Origin: Agromyces ramosus
GTDB lineage: Bacteria; Actinomycetota; Actinomycetes; Actinomycetales; Microbacteriaceae
NCBI RefSeq assembly: GCF_030817175.1
Contig: NZ_JAUSYY010000001.1
Span: 2,046,001 to 2,110,000 of the forward strand
DNA length: 64,000 nt
Direction of reading: 5' to 3'
Shown one piece after another: positions 42,845-51,489 of this stretch (positions are counted from its first letter, which is position 1; the number at the start of each line of letters is the position of its first letter). A model generated the notes under the pieces. It did not search any database. It was not told where the DNA came from and saw nothing but the letters and a program-made list of their open reading frames with translations. The position numbers and the translations under genes were made by a program.

Positions 42845-44382
42845 CGACGATGAACGCCGTGCGCGGCGCAGTGGCGACGTCCCACTACCTCGCCACCGAG
42901 GCCGGCGCCGAGGCGATGCGCAGCGGTGGCAACGCGATCGATGCGGCGATCGCGGCGGCGGCGATGCTCTGCGTCGTGTACCCGAACAACGTCGCCCTCG
43001 GCGGAGACCTCGTCGCGCTCGTCCGCAGCCCCGACGGAGTCGTGCGCTTCGTGAACGCGACGGGCCGTGCGCCCTCGGGAACGAGCCTCGCCGAGCTTCG
43101 CGAACGTCACGGAACCGCGCTGCCCGCACGTGGGATCGACACCGTCACCGTGCCGGGGGGCGTGCGTGGCTGGCAGGCGCTCGCCGAGTCGGGCGGCCGG
43201 CTGAGCTGGGCGCAGCGGCTCGGCCGCGCCGAAGCGGCCGCTCGCGATGGTGTTCCGGTCGCGCGGTCGGTGGCACGCGCCGCACGCATCGACCGCCGAG
43301 ACCTGGCGGCCGATGCGGGCTGCCGAGCCCTCTTCCTCCCCGACGGCTCGCCGCTCGACGAGGGTGACACCCTCCGCCAGCCCGCGCTCGCCCGCACGAT
43401 CGAACGGCTTGCCGAGCACGGTCCCGACGAGTTCTACACCGGACGTATCGCGTCGAAGTGGGTCGCCGGTCTCCGCGCCCTCGGCAGCCGTATCAGCGAG
43501 GCGGATGCCGCCGGCTACCGCGCCGCCATCGAACAGCCCATCTCGATCGAGGCCCTCGGCGTCGAAGTGCTCACGAGCCCGCCGAACACGCAGGGCTTCT
43601 CGCTGCTCCGTACCCTGCGCTTCCTCGCACAGGACGGCATCTCCGAACCGCTCGGCGCCGACGCCGGCCGACTCGCGGCCGTCTTCGCCGAGAACAACCG
43701 AGTCCGCGCACGCTGGCTCACCGACCCCGATGCCTCGGCGGTCGGCGCCGAAGCGCTCGTCAGCATGGATGCCCCAGAGCTCAGCGGTGCCGACGTGCGA
43801 CCGGCGTCCGGCGACACGGTCGGCCTGACCGCCGTGAGCGCCGACGGCTGGGCGGTCTCGCTCGTGCAGTCGGTGTACTGGGCCTTCGGGGCCTGTGTGC
43901 TCGAGCCCCAGACCGGCATCCTCTTCCAGAACCGTGGAACGTCGTTCTCACTCGATGCCGCGCATCCCGCGGTCTATGCGCCCGGCCGCCGGCCGCCGCA
44001 CACGCTCATGCCCGTCCTGGTCCAACGCGACGGCGAGCTCGTCCTCGCGGCGGCGACGATGGGCGGGCAGGCGCAGCCGCAGATCCACGCCCATCTCCTG
44101 CTCAACTCGCTCGCCGGGGCATCCGCGATCGAGGCGACGAGCGCACCGCGCTGGGTCGTCGGCGTGCAGGACGACGGCGACACCGTACGCACGGTCACGG
44201 TCGAGGCGGACGTGCCGAGGCAGGCGCAGGAGGCCCTTCGGGCGAGCGGGCTCCACGTGAAGACCGTGCAGCCTCGCGACGAGGGGCTCGGCCATTCCAA
44301 CCTGATCCGCGTTCTGCCGTCGGGCTACGACGCCGCCAGCGATCCGCGCTCCGACGGATCCGCGGCGATCGTCGGCGGCTGA
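42841..44382 (+). CDS. Gamma-glutamyltransferase family protein
   Basis: 513 residues. The family N-terminus is clear: RSGGNAIDAAIAAAAMLCVV, PNNVALGGDLVALV. The autocleavage point and nucleophile are expected at Thr325 in SGDTVGLTAVSADG, and PPHTLMPVLV plus ATMGGQAQPQ belong to the C-terminal subunit. Active enzymes cleave themselves and transfer or hydrolyse gamma-glutamyl groups. Most bacterial forms are periplasmic or secreted; this one has no signal peptide and should act in the cytoplasm on imported substrate. Its start overlaps the GntR stop; TauE/SafE follows after 62 bp. Confidence 0.9.
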   Translation: MTTMNAVRGAVATSHYLATEAGAEAMRSGGNAIDAAIAAAAMLCVVYPNNVALGGDLVALVRSPDGVVRFVNATGRAPSGTSLAELRERHGTALPARGIDTVTVPGGVRGWQALAESGGRLSWAQRLGRAEAAARDGVPVARSVARAARIDRRDLAADAGCRALFLPDGSPLDEGDTLRQPALARTIERLAEHGPDEFYTGRIASKWVAGLRALGSRISEADAAGYRAAIEQPISIEALGVEVLTSPPNTQGFSLLRTLRFLAQDGISEPLGADAGRLAAVFAENNRVRARWLTDPDASAVGAEALVSMDAPELSGADVRPASGDTVGLTAVSADGWAVSLVQSVYWAFGACVLEPQTGILFQNRGTSFSLDAAHPAVYAPGRRPPHTLMPVLVQRDGELVLAAATMGGQAQPQIHAHLLLNSLAGASAIEATSAPRWVVGVQDDGDTVRTVTVEADVPRQAQEALRASGLHVKTVQPRDEGLGHSNLIRVLPSGYDAASDPRSDGSAAIVGG

Positions 44383-44444
44383 CGGCACCGTGCCGAAGAC
44401 ACTTGAACCGACGAGCCGACGAACCGACGAACCGAGATCTGAAG

Positions 44445-45257
44445 ATGACGCGTGACCTCGAATCCAACACCACCCCGGCCGATGCCGCACGGCACTCCGC
44501 CGTCGCGCTGATCGCGCTCGGCCTTGCGGCGGGCTATCTCTCCGGGCTGTTCGGCGTCGGCGGCGGCATCGTCGTCGTCCCGGCGCTCATGCTGCTCGGC
44601 TTCTCCCAACGCCTCGCCGCCGGCACCTCGGTCGCGGCCATCCTGCCGACGGCGGTGGTCGGAGCGGTCAGCTACGCCCTGTCGGGCAACGTCGACTGGA
44701 TCGCCGGTGCGCTGCTCGCCGTCGGGGTCGTGGGCGGTGCGCAGATCGGAACCTACCTGCTCGCCAGGATCCCCAAGACGCCGCTCTTCTGGTCGTTCAT
44801 CGCGTTCCTCGTCATCACGGTCGTGAGCCTCTGGATCGTGGTGCCGCAGCGCGACGACGTCATCGCGCTCAACCCGCTGACGGCGGTGGCCCTCTGCATC
44901 GTCGGCGTGATCACGGGCGTGCTGTCGGGTCTCCTCGGCGTCGGCGGCGGCATCGTCGTCGTGCCGGTGCTGATGTTCTTCTTCGGTGCGAGCGACCTCG
45001 TCGCGAAGGGCACGTCCCTGCTCATGATGGTGCCGGGCTCGGTCTCCGCGACCGTGGGAAACGCCCGACGTCGGAACATCGACGTGCGAGCCGCAGCGTT
45101 CGTCGGCATCACCGCGTGCGTGGCGTCCCCGCTCGGATTGCTGACCGCGACGGCAATCACGCCGTTCTGGTCGAACGTCGCGTTCTCGGTGCTCATCACG
45201 GGCGTCGCCATCCAGCTGCTCGTGAAGCACCGGAAGAGCCGGCGCCCGTCGGCCTGA
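44445..45257 (+). CDS. TauE/SafE-family exporter
   Basis: 270 residues from the ATG at 44445; the frame is open to 43458 as a shadow of the previous gene. About eight membrane helices with an internal duplication: GLFGVGGGIVVVPALMLLGF in the first half and GLLGVGGGIVVVPVLMFFFG in the second. TauE/SafE proteins export sulfite, sulfoacetate or related organic anions. Positioned after the GntR-gamma-glutamyltransferase pair, it may export a sulfur-containing product of that pathway; this is inference. Confidence 0.9.
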   Translation: MTRDLESNTTPADAARHSAVALIALGLAAGYLSGLFGVGGGIVVVPALMLLGFSQRLAAGTSVAAILPTAVVGAVSYALSGNVDWIAGALLAVGVVGGAQIGTYLLARIPKTPLFWSFIAFLVITVVSLWIVVPQRDDVIALNPLTAVALCIVGVITGVLSGLLGVGGGIVVVPVLMFFFGASDLVAKGTSLLMMVPGSVSATVGNARRRNIDVRAAAFVGITACVASPLGLLTATAITPFWSNVAFSVLITGVAIQLLVKHRKSRRPSA

Positions 45258-45292
45258 GCGGTCATCCCGGGGTCGTTGGCGCCCGCCCCGGT

Positions 45293-46747
45293 TCAGCGCT
45301 CGCCGGGCTGGAAGCGCCGCGGGGTGAAGGCCGCCGACACGAGCGCCCGCAGTGACTCGAGGTCGCCGCTCGCGAAGCCCTGCGCGCGCGCCTGCACGAG
45401 CACGTTGCCGATCGCGGTCGCCTCGACCGGCCCGGCGAGCACCGGAATGCCCGAACGGTCGGCGGTGCGCTGGCAGAGCAGTTCGTTCAAGGCGCCACCG
45501 CCAACCACGTGGATCGTCTCGACGTCGACGCCCGAGAGGATCGACGCGGTGCGCACGGCACCGGCGAACGCCTCTGCGAGGCTCTCGATGATCGACCGGG
45601 CGAACTCGGCGCGGCTGGCCGGTGCGGCGAGGCCCTGCTCGACGCACCACTCGGCGATGCGAGCGGGCATGTCGCCGGGAGTCAGGAACCGCGGGTCGTT
45701 CGCGTCGAAGACCGCAACCGGCGAGGTGACGGATGCCGCCGCCGCGAGGAGCCCGGGCAGGTCGATCGTCTCGCCGTCACGCTCCCACCAGCGCACCGAC
45801 TCGGAGAGCAGCCACAGCCCCATGACGTTGTGCAGGAAGCGCACGCGCCCGTCGACGCCGCCCTCGTTCGTGAAGTTCGCCTCGCGCGCGGCATCCTTCA
45901 GCACCGGACGCTCGAGCTCGACACCCACGAGGCCCCACGTGCCGCACGAGATGTATGCGGCCGCCTCGGCGCGCATCGGCACGGCGACGACCGCCGAGGC
46001 GGTGTCGTGCGATCCGACGGCGACGACCTCGATGCCCGCAGGTGCGCCGAGCTCGGCGGCCACGGCGGCGCGGAGGCGACCGAGCGAGTCGCCCGGTGAG
46101 ACCAGCGGTGCGAAGACGGATGCCGGGAACCCGAGCTGCTCGATGAGCTCGTCGTCCCACTCGCCCGACTCCACGCCGACGAGTCCGGTCGTCGACGCGT
46201 TCGTACGCTCGGCCACCTTCGAGCCCGTGAGCTGGAACCCGATGAGGTCGGGCACGAGCAGGAGCGAGTCGGCGAGGTCGAGCCATCCGCTCGCCCCGTC
46301 GCGCTCGGCCGCGAGCTGGTACACCGTGTTGAACGGGAGGAACTGCAGCCCGCTGCGGCGGTAGAGCTCGTCGAAGGGAACGGTCGCGTGCACGGCGTCG
46401 ACACCGGCCGCGGTGCGCTCGTCGCGGTAGTGGAACGGCTCACCCAGAACGCGGCCGCCGCGCAGCAGTGCGTAGTCGACGGCCCACGAGTCGACGCCGA
46501 TCGACGAGACCGCAGGGTCGCGCCGGAATGCCTCGGCGAGTCCGCCGGTGAGGTCGCGGTAGAGGCCCGTGAGGTCCCAGTGCAGGCCCGACGCGAGCCG
46601 CACCGGCCCGTTCGGGAACCGGGCGACGTGATCGAGCTCGAGCGTGCCGGCGCGCTGGTCGACGCGGCCGAGGATGACACGTCCGCTCGTCGCGCCGAGG
46701 TCGACCGCCGCGACGGTTCCCGCGGCGGCGGTGCCCGCCCCGCTCAC
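45293..46747 (-). CDS. rhaB: Rhamnulokinase
   Basis: 484 residues from the GTG at 46747; another in-frame GTG at 46813 would add 22 residues without family features, and it lies inside an inverted repeat. FGGY-kinase hallmarks: VAAVDLGATSGRVILG (phosphate 1), HDTASAVVAVP, ISCGTWGLVGVEL and the adenosine motif VVGGGALNELLCQ. It phosphorylates L-rhamnulose to L-rhamnulose 1-phosphate. Last gene of the catabolic arm (rhaM, rhaI, esterase, rhaEW, rhaB), 145 bp after rhaEW. Confidence 0.92.
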   Translation of the reverse strand: MSGAGTAAAGTVAAVDLGATSGRVILGRVDQRAGTLELDHVARFPNGPVRLASGLHWDLTGLYRDLTGGLAEAFRRDPAVSSIGVDSWAVDYALLRGGRVLGEPFHYRDERTAAGVDAVHATVPFDELYRRSGLQFLPFNTVYQLAAERDGASGWLDLADSLLLVPDLIGFQLTGSKVAERTNASTTGLVGVESGEWDDELIEQLGFPASVFAPLVSPGDSLGRLRAAVAAELGAPAGIEVVAVGSHDTASAVVAVPMRAEAAAYISCGTWGLVGVELERPVLKDAAREANFTNEGGVDGRVRFLHNVMGLWLLSESVRWWERDGETIDLPGLLAAAASVTSPVAVFDANDPRFLTPGDMPARIAEWCVEQGLAAPASRAEFARSIIESLAEAFAGAVRTASILSGVDVETIHVVGGGALNELLCQRTADRSGIPVLAGPVEATAIGNVLVQARAQGFASGDLESLRALVSAAFTPRRFQPGER

Positions 46748-46770
46748 GTCGCCACCCCGCTCGCCCGCGT

Positions 46771-46827
46771 CGAGAGGGCGCAAACGGTCGCTTCCGCGCC
46801 GGAATTCCGACACGTTGCGCCCTCTCG
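46771..46827. repeat. 13-bp inverted repeat before rhaB
   Basis: CGAGAGGGCGCAA at 46771-46783 and its exact complement at 46815-46827, separated by 31 bp. The right arm lies next to the alternative GTG start at 46813. It may be an operator pair, an internal terminator or a messenger hairpin between rhaEW and rhaB. Confidence 0.5.
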
Positions 46828-46892
46828 GTGCGCGGCGGGGCGTGGCGCCGCGGGGCGCGACGCCGCTCGGCGCGGGGAGGCGGGGTGCGCGC

Positions 46893-48929
46893 TCATCGCA
46901 GGAAGGCCGCCGCGACGCCCGCGTCGACCGGGATGTGCAGGCCCGTCGTGTGCGAGAGCTCGGGCCCGGTGAGCACGATCACCGCGTTCGCGACGTTCTC
47001 GGGGAGCACCTCGCGCTTCAGGATCGTGCGCTGCGCGTAGAACTTGCCGAGGTCCTCCTCCTCGATGCCGTAGGTCTTGGCGCGGTTCGCGCCCCAGCCC
47101 GAGGCGAAGATGCCCGAGCCGCGCACGACGCCGTCGGGGTTGATGCCGTTGACCTTGATGCCGTACTCGCCGAGCTCGACGGCGAGGAGTCGCACCTGGT
47201 GCGCCTGGTCCGCCTTCGTCGCCGAGTACGCGATGTTGTTCGGGCCGGCGAAGACGGAGTTCTTCGAGGAGATGTAGATGATGTCGCCGCCGAGCCCCTG
47301 GTCGATGAGCACGCGTGCCGCGGCCTTGGAGACGAGGAACGAGCCCTTCGCCATGACGTCGTGCTGCAGGTCCCAGTCGGCCTCGGTGGTGTCGAGCAGC
47401 GGCTTCGAGAGCGAGAGGCCCGCGTTGTTGACGACGAGGTCGAGGCCGCCGAAGGCGAGCACCGCGTCGTCGATCGCGCGCTGCACCGCCGAGGCATCCG
47501 TCACGTTCGCCTGCACGCCGATCGCGACATCGCTGTTGCCGATCTCGGATGCCGCCGCCTGCGCCTTCTCGAGGTCGAGGTCGGCGATGACGACGCAGGC
47601 GCCCTCGGCCGCGAGCCGCGTGGCGATCGCCTTGCCGATGCCGGATGCCGCGCCGGTGACGAGTGCGACGCGCGTGGCGTGCTGCTTCGGCTTCGGCATG
47701 CGCTGGAGCTTCGCCTCCTCGAGCGCCCAGTACTCGATGCGGAACTTCTCGGCATCGCTGATGGGGGAGTAGGTCGAGAGCGCCTCGGCGCCCCGCATCA
47801 CGTTGATGGCGTTGACGTAGAACTCGCCGGCCACACGCGCGGTCTGCTTGTTCGCGCCGTAACTGAACATGCCGACGCCCGGGATGAGCACGATGAGCGG
47901 GTCGGCGCCGCGGATCGCCGGGCTGTCGGGCGTCGCGTGGGCGTCGTAGTACGCCTGGTAGTCGGCGCGGTAGGCCTCGTGCAGCTCCTTCAGGCGGGCC
48001 ACGGATGCCTCGACGTCGGCGTCGGCCGGCAGGTCGAGCACCAGCGGCTTCACTTTGGTGCGCAGGAAGTGGTCGGGGCAGCTCGTGCCGAGCGCGGCGA
48101 GCCGGGGGTGCTCGGCCCGGGCGAGGAAGTCGAGCACTTCGGGGGCATCCGTGAAGTGGCCGACCATCGGGCGGTCATGGCTCGCGATGCCGCGAATGGT
48201 CGCGGCGAGCGCTGCCGCCTTGGCCCGGCGCTCGGATGCCTCGAGCGGCGCGTAGCCCTCGAGCTCGGCGCCGAACGGGTCGGCCGTGCCGTGCTCGGCG
48301 ATGTACGCGGCGGCCGTGTCGATGATCCACAGCGAGTTGCGCTCGGATTCCTCCGAGGTGTCGCCCCAGGCCGTGATGCCGTGACCGCCGAGGATGCAGC
48401 CGACGGCCTGCGGGTTCTTCGCCTTGATCTCGGCGATGTCGAGTCCGAGCTGGAAGCCAGGGCGACGCCACGGCACCCACACCACCCTGTCGCCGAAGAT
48501 CTTCGCGGTGAGCTCTTCGCCGTCGGCCGCGGTCGCGATCGCGATGCCGGAGTCGGGGTGCAGGTGGTCGACGTGCGCCGCGTCGACGAGGCCGTGCATC
48601 GCCGTGTCGATCGACGGCGCCGCGCCGCCCTTGCCGTGCAGCGTGTAGTCGAACGCGGCGACCATCTCGTCTTCCCGCTCGACGCCCGGGTAGACGTCGA
48701 CGAGCGCGCGCAGCCGGTCGAGCCGCAGCACCGCGAGGCCCTGCTCGGTGAGGGTGCCGAGGTCGCCGCCCGAGCCCTTCACCCACATGAGCTCGACGGG
48801 CTCGCCCGTGACCGGGTCGGTCTCGGTGCCCTTCGCCGACGTGTTGCCGCCCGCGTAGTTCGTGTTCTTCGGGTCGGCGCCGAGGCGGTTCGACCGCGCG
48901 ATGAGGTCGGCTGCTGCCTGGTTCGTCAT
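46893..48929 (-). CDS. rhaEW: Bifunctional rhamnulose-1-phosphate aldolase / lactaldehyde dehydrogenase-reductase (aldolase-SDR fusion)
   Basis: 678 residues from the ATG at 48929; the frame is open upstream only as a shadow. Residues about 1-390 form a class-II (AraD-type) aldolase with zinc ligands in DHLHPDSGIA and ILGGHGITAWG. From about 425 on there is a short-chain dehydrogenase: VALVTGAASGIGKAIATRLA, VVNNAGLSLSKP and catalytic YSATKADQAH. The fusion cleaves L-rhamnulose 1-phosphate to dihydroxyacetone phosphate and L-lactaldehyde and then oxidises or reduces the lactaldehyde. The start overlaps the esterase stop by 4 bp. Confidence 0.93.
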   Translation of the reverse strand: MTNQAAADLIARSNRLGADPKNTNYAGGNTSAKGTETDPVTGEPVELMWVKGSGGDLGTLTEQGLAVLRLDRLRALVDVYPGVEREDEMVAAFDYTLHGKGGAAPSIDTAMHGLVDAAHVDHLHPDSGIAIATAADGEELTAKIFGDRVVWVPWRRPGFQLGLDIAEIKAKNPQAVGCILGGHGITAWGDTSEESERNSLWIIDTAAAYIAEHGTADPFGAELEGYAPLEASERRAKAAALAATIRGIASHDRPMVGHFTDAPEVLDFLARAEHPRLAALGTSCPDHFLRTKVKPLVLDLPADADVEASVARLKELHEAYRADYQAYYDAHATPDSPAIRGADPLIVLIPGVGMFSYGANKQTARVAGEFYVNAINVMRGAEALSTYSPISDAEKFRIEYWALEEAKLQRMPKPKQHATRVALVTGAASGIGKAIATRLAAEGACVVIADLDLEKAQAAASEIGNSDVAIGVQANVTDASAVQRAIDDAVLAFGGLDLVVNNAGLSLSKPLLDTTEADWDLQHDVMAKGSFLVSKAAARVLIDQGLGGDIIYISSKNSVFAGPNNIAYSATKADQAHQVRLLAVELGEYGIKVNGINPDGVVRGSGIFASGWGANRAKTYGIEEEDLGKFYAQRTILKREVLPENVANAVIVLTGPELSHTTGLHIPVDAGVAAAFLR

Positions 48930-49795
48930 GAGGAGCTTCCTTCGGTGGTGCGGAGGGTGGTCAGGGTGCCGATCCAGCGCACGACGCGCTCGATCGAGTC
49001 GGATGCCGCCGGCTCGCCGGGCCGGTTGAGGTGGCCGTGCTCGGTGCCGGGCTCGACGACGAGCTCGAGCGGCACGCCGGCCTCGACGAGGGTCGCGGCG
49101 AACGCCTCGCCCGAGACGCGCAGCTCGTCGGCCTCGTCGTTGATCATGAGCACCGGGGGGAAGCCCGCGAGCTCGGATGCCGCGGCGCGGCCGGGCACCG
49201 CCGCAAGGGGCGCGTCGTCGACGGGGCCGCCGAGGTACCCCTCGTACATCGCACGCACGTTCGCCGGGCCGAAGCGGTCGGCGGCGGGGTCCGCGTCGAG
49301 CAGCGCGCGGAGCGCGGCATCCGGTGCCGGCTGCACGGCGAGGAGCGTCGGGTAGGCGAGGAAGACGCCTGCCGGCAGTGGCGTCGAGACGGCCTCGGCC
49401 AGCAGGCGCAGCACGGCGCCCGTGACGAGGTTGGCGCCGGCGCTCGCCCCGCCGATCGCGGTGCGAGCCGGGTCGATGCCGAGCTCGCCGGCGTTGTCGA
49501 GGGTCCAGCGCCAGGCGGCGAGCACGTCGTCGGACGGCGCCGGGTAGCGGCATCCGTCGCCGACGAGGCGGTAGTCGATCGAAACGACCGTGATGCCGCG
49601 GGCGGCGAGGGTGCGCGCAACCCAATCGGCCTCGGGCATGTCGAGGTCGCCCGCGACGAAACCGCCGCCGTGCGCCCACACGAGCCCAGGGGTCGGGCCC
49701 GTCGTCGGGGCATCCGTCGCCGCATCGCCCGCGCTCGCCGTGTACACCCGCACGAGCCCGTCTGCTGCCGCGTACGGCTCGCTCAACCGAGACAT
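48926..49795 (-). CDS. Alpha/beta-hydrolase esterase embedded in the rhamnose operon
   Basis: 289 residues from the ATG at 49795. Hormone-sensitive-lipase-type motifs: oxyanion hole WAHGGGFVAGDLDMPEADW, nucleophile elbow IGGASAGANLVTGAVL, the acid in NDEADELRVSGEAF, and the His in PGTEHGHLN. There is no signal peptide, so it is cytoplasmic. It lies between rhaI (4 bp gap) and rhaEW (ATGA overlap), so it is translationally tied to rhamnose breakdown. It could remove acetyl or other acyl groups from imported O-acylated rhamnose, but this is inference. Confidence 0.88.
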   Translation of the reverse strand: MSRLSEPYAAADGLVRVYTASAGDAATDAPTTGPTPGLVWAHGGGFVAGDLDMPEADWVARTLAARGITVVSIDYRLVGDGCRYPAPSDDVLAAWRWTLDNAGELGIDPARTAIGGASAGANLVTGAVLRLLAEAVSTPLPAGVFLAYPTLLAVQPAPDAALRALLDADPAADRFGPANVRAMYEGYLGGPVDDAPLAAVPGRAAASELAGFPPVLMINDEADELRVSGEAFAATLVEAGVPLELVVEPGTEHGHLNRPGEPAASDSIERVVRWIGTLTTLRTTEGSSS

Positions 49796-49799
49796 CCGC

Positions 49800-50966
49800 T
49801 CAGGCGCCCCAGCCCGCCTGCACGCCACCGACACGGTCGGCGGCGATCTTCGCAAGGTAGCCGGATGCCGCGAACGCCGCCATCGGGTCGGCGGGCAGGC
49901 CGCGCGACTCGCGCCACTCCGCGAGGGCGGGGCGCACGTCGGTGTAGAACGCGTCCATGAAGATGCGGTTGGCCTCGAGCACGTCGCCCGACACCTGCGC
50001 CGCGCGCAGCGCCTCGGTGTCGACGAGGAGCGCACGCGCCGTCATCTCCTGCACGTTCAGCACCGAGCGGATCTGGCCCGGGATCTTGTCCTCGACGTTG
50101 TGGCACTGGTCGAGCATGAACGCGACGTCGGGGTGGTTGAAGCCGCCGCCACGGATCACCTCGAAGATGATGCGGAACAGCTGGAACGGGTCGGCGGCGC
50201 CGACGATGAGGTCGTCGTCGGCGTAGAAGCGCGAATTGAAGTCGAACGAGCCGAGCTTGCCGAGGCGCAGCAGCTGCATGACGATGAACTCGATGTTCGT
50301 GCCGGGCGCGTGGTGGCCGGTGTCGAGGCAGACCATCGCCTTGTCGCCGAGGGCCGCGACCTGTGCGTACGACGTGCCCCAGTCGGGCACATCCGTGTGA
50401 TAGAACGCCGGCTCGAAGAACTTGTACTCGAGCACGAGGCGCTGGTCGTCGCCGAGGCGCTCGTAGATGGTGGCGAGCGACTCGTGCAGGCGGTCTTGAC
50501 GACCGCGCAGGTCGGCCTGGCCGGGGTAGTTCGATCCTTCGGCGAGCCAGATCTTCAGGTCGCGGCTGCCCGTCTTGTGCATGATGTCGATGCACTCGAA
50601 GTGGTGGTCGATCGCCTTGCGGCGCACCGCAGGGTCTTCGTGGGTGAGGGCGCCGAACTTGTAGTCGTCATCCTGGAAGGTGTTGGAGTTGATGGTGCCG
50701 AGCGCCACTCCGTGGTCTTCGGCGTGCGTGCGCAGCACGTCGTAGTCGTCGACCTTGTCCCACGGGATGTGCAGCGCCACCGTCGGCGCGAGCGCCGTGT
50801 ACCGGTGCACCTGCGCGGCATCCGCGATCTTCTCGAACGGGTCGCGCGGGGTGCCCGGCGTCGTGAACACCTTGAAGCGGGTGCCCGAGTTGCCGAACGC
50901 CCAGGAGGGCAGCTCGATCGACTGCAGCTCCAGCTCGGACAGGATGTCGGTGGGAATGGTGCTCAC
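49800..50966 (-). CDS. rhaI: L-rhamnose isomerase
   Basis: 388 residues from the GTG at 50966, overlapping the rhaM stop by 4 bp (GTGA). The xylose-isomerase-like TIM barrel of the actinobacterial/Pseudomonas-type RhaI is recognisable: WAFGNSGTRFKVFTTPGTPR, VALHIPWDKVDDYDVL, LEYKFFEPAFYHTDVPDWGT, MVCLDTGHHAPGTNIEFIV, FDFNSRFYADDDLIVGAADP, and the metal-binding His/Asp set near VAFMLDQCHNVEDKIPGQIR. It converts L-rhamnose to L-rhamnulose. Second gene of the arm. Confidence 0.93.
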   Translation of the reverse strand: MSTIPTDILSELELQSIELPSWAFGNSGTRFKVFTTPGTPRDPFEKIADAAQVHRYTALAPTVALHIPWDKVDDYDVLRTHAEDHGVALGTINSNTFQDDDYKFGALTHEDPAVRRKAIDHHFECIDIMHKTGSRDLKIWLAEGSNYPGQADLRGRQDRLHESLATIYERLGDDQRLVLEYKFFEPAFYHTDVPDWGTSYAQVAALGDKAMVCLDTGHHAPGTNIEFIVMQLLRLGKLGSFDFNSRFYADDDLIVGAADPFQLFRIIFEVIRGGGFNHPDVAFMLDQCHNVEDKIPGQIRSVLNVQEMTARALLVDTEALRAAQVSGDVLEANRIFMDAFYTDVRPALAEWRESRGLPADPMAAFAASGYLAKIAADRVGGVQAGWGA

Positions 50967-51361
50967 GAGTCTCTGCTTTCTGTGTTGGTGACGGATGCCG
51001 CGTCGGCCTCGAGCGCGGCGAGCTGGTCTTCGAGGTGGAACACCTCGGCGAGGCGCGGGGCCCCCTGGTCGGGGCGTGTCCCATCGAGGGAGACGAAGAA
51101 CTCGGCCATCTCGGCCTCCCATGCGGCGGTGCGCGGGTCGTCCTCGAGCGCGACCTGGGATGCCGCGTCGTCGTCGGTCTCGTAGTAGCCGATGAGGAGC
51201 CCGTCGTCGCGGAGGAACAGCGAGTAGTTGCGGCGGCCGGATGCCTCGATGGCCCGCAGCATGTCGGGCCACACCGCGGCGTGGCGCTCGCGGTACTCGT
51301 CGAGCCGAGCGGGGTGCACCTGCAGTTGGAAGCACACCCGTTCGGTCGTGCCTGTGCTCAT
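50963..51361 (-). CDS. rhaM: L-rhamnose mutarotase
   Basis: 132 residues from the ATG at 51361 (GGAGAG upstream); an in-frame ATG at 51376 and a longer frame to 51526 exist but add no family sequence. The RhaM/DUF718 fold: RVCFQLQVHPARLDEYRERH, then WPDMLRAIEASGRRNYSLFL, and LIGYYETDDDAAS, with the catalytic His of the ERHAAVWP motif. It interconverts the alpha and beta forms of L-rhamnose. First gene of the catabolic arm and divergent from the LacI gene at 51490. The C-terminus is extended by about 25 residues (VFHLEDQLAALEADAASVTN). Confidence 0.93.
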   Translation of the reverse strand: MSTGTTERVCFQLQVHPARLDEYRERHAAVWPDMLRAIEASGRRNYSLFLRDDGLLIGYYETDDDAASQVALEDDPRTAAWEAEMAEFFVSLDGTRPDQGAPRLAEVFHLEDQLAALEADAASVTNTESRDS

Positions 51362-51383
51362 CTTCGAGCTCTCCATTCCGTCA

Positions 51384-51395
51384 TGAATCGTTTCA
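51384..51395. promoter_or_regulatory. LacI-type operator TGAATCG-T-TTCA
   Basis: TGAATCGTTTCA lies 23 bp upstream of rhaM, in the divergent spacer to the LacI gene at 51490. It shares 11 of 12 positions with TGAATCGATTCA at 53655-53666. Confidence 0.7.
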
Positions 51396-51489
51396 AAGAT
51401 ACGACACGATGCGTGACTTCGCAACTGGAAGACGCTTTCCCGCTGTCCGATACTCTCAATTCCGTAGACTCCCACGGGGAGGGCAGCAG

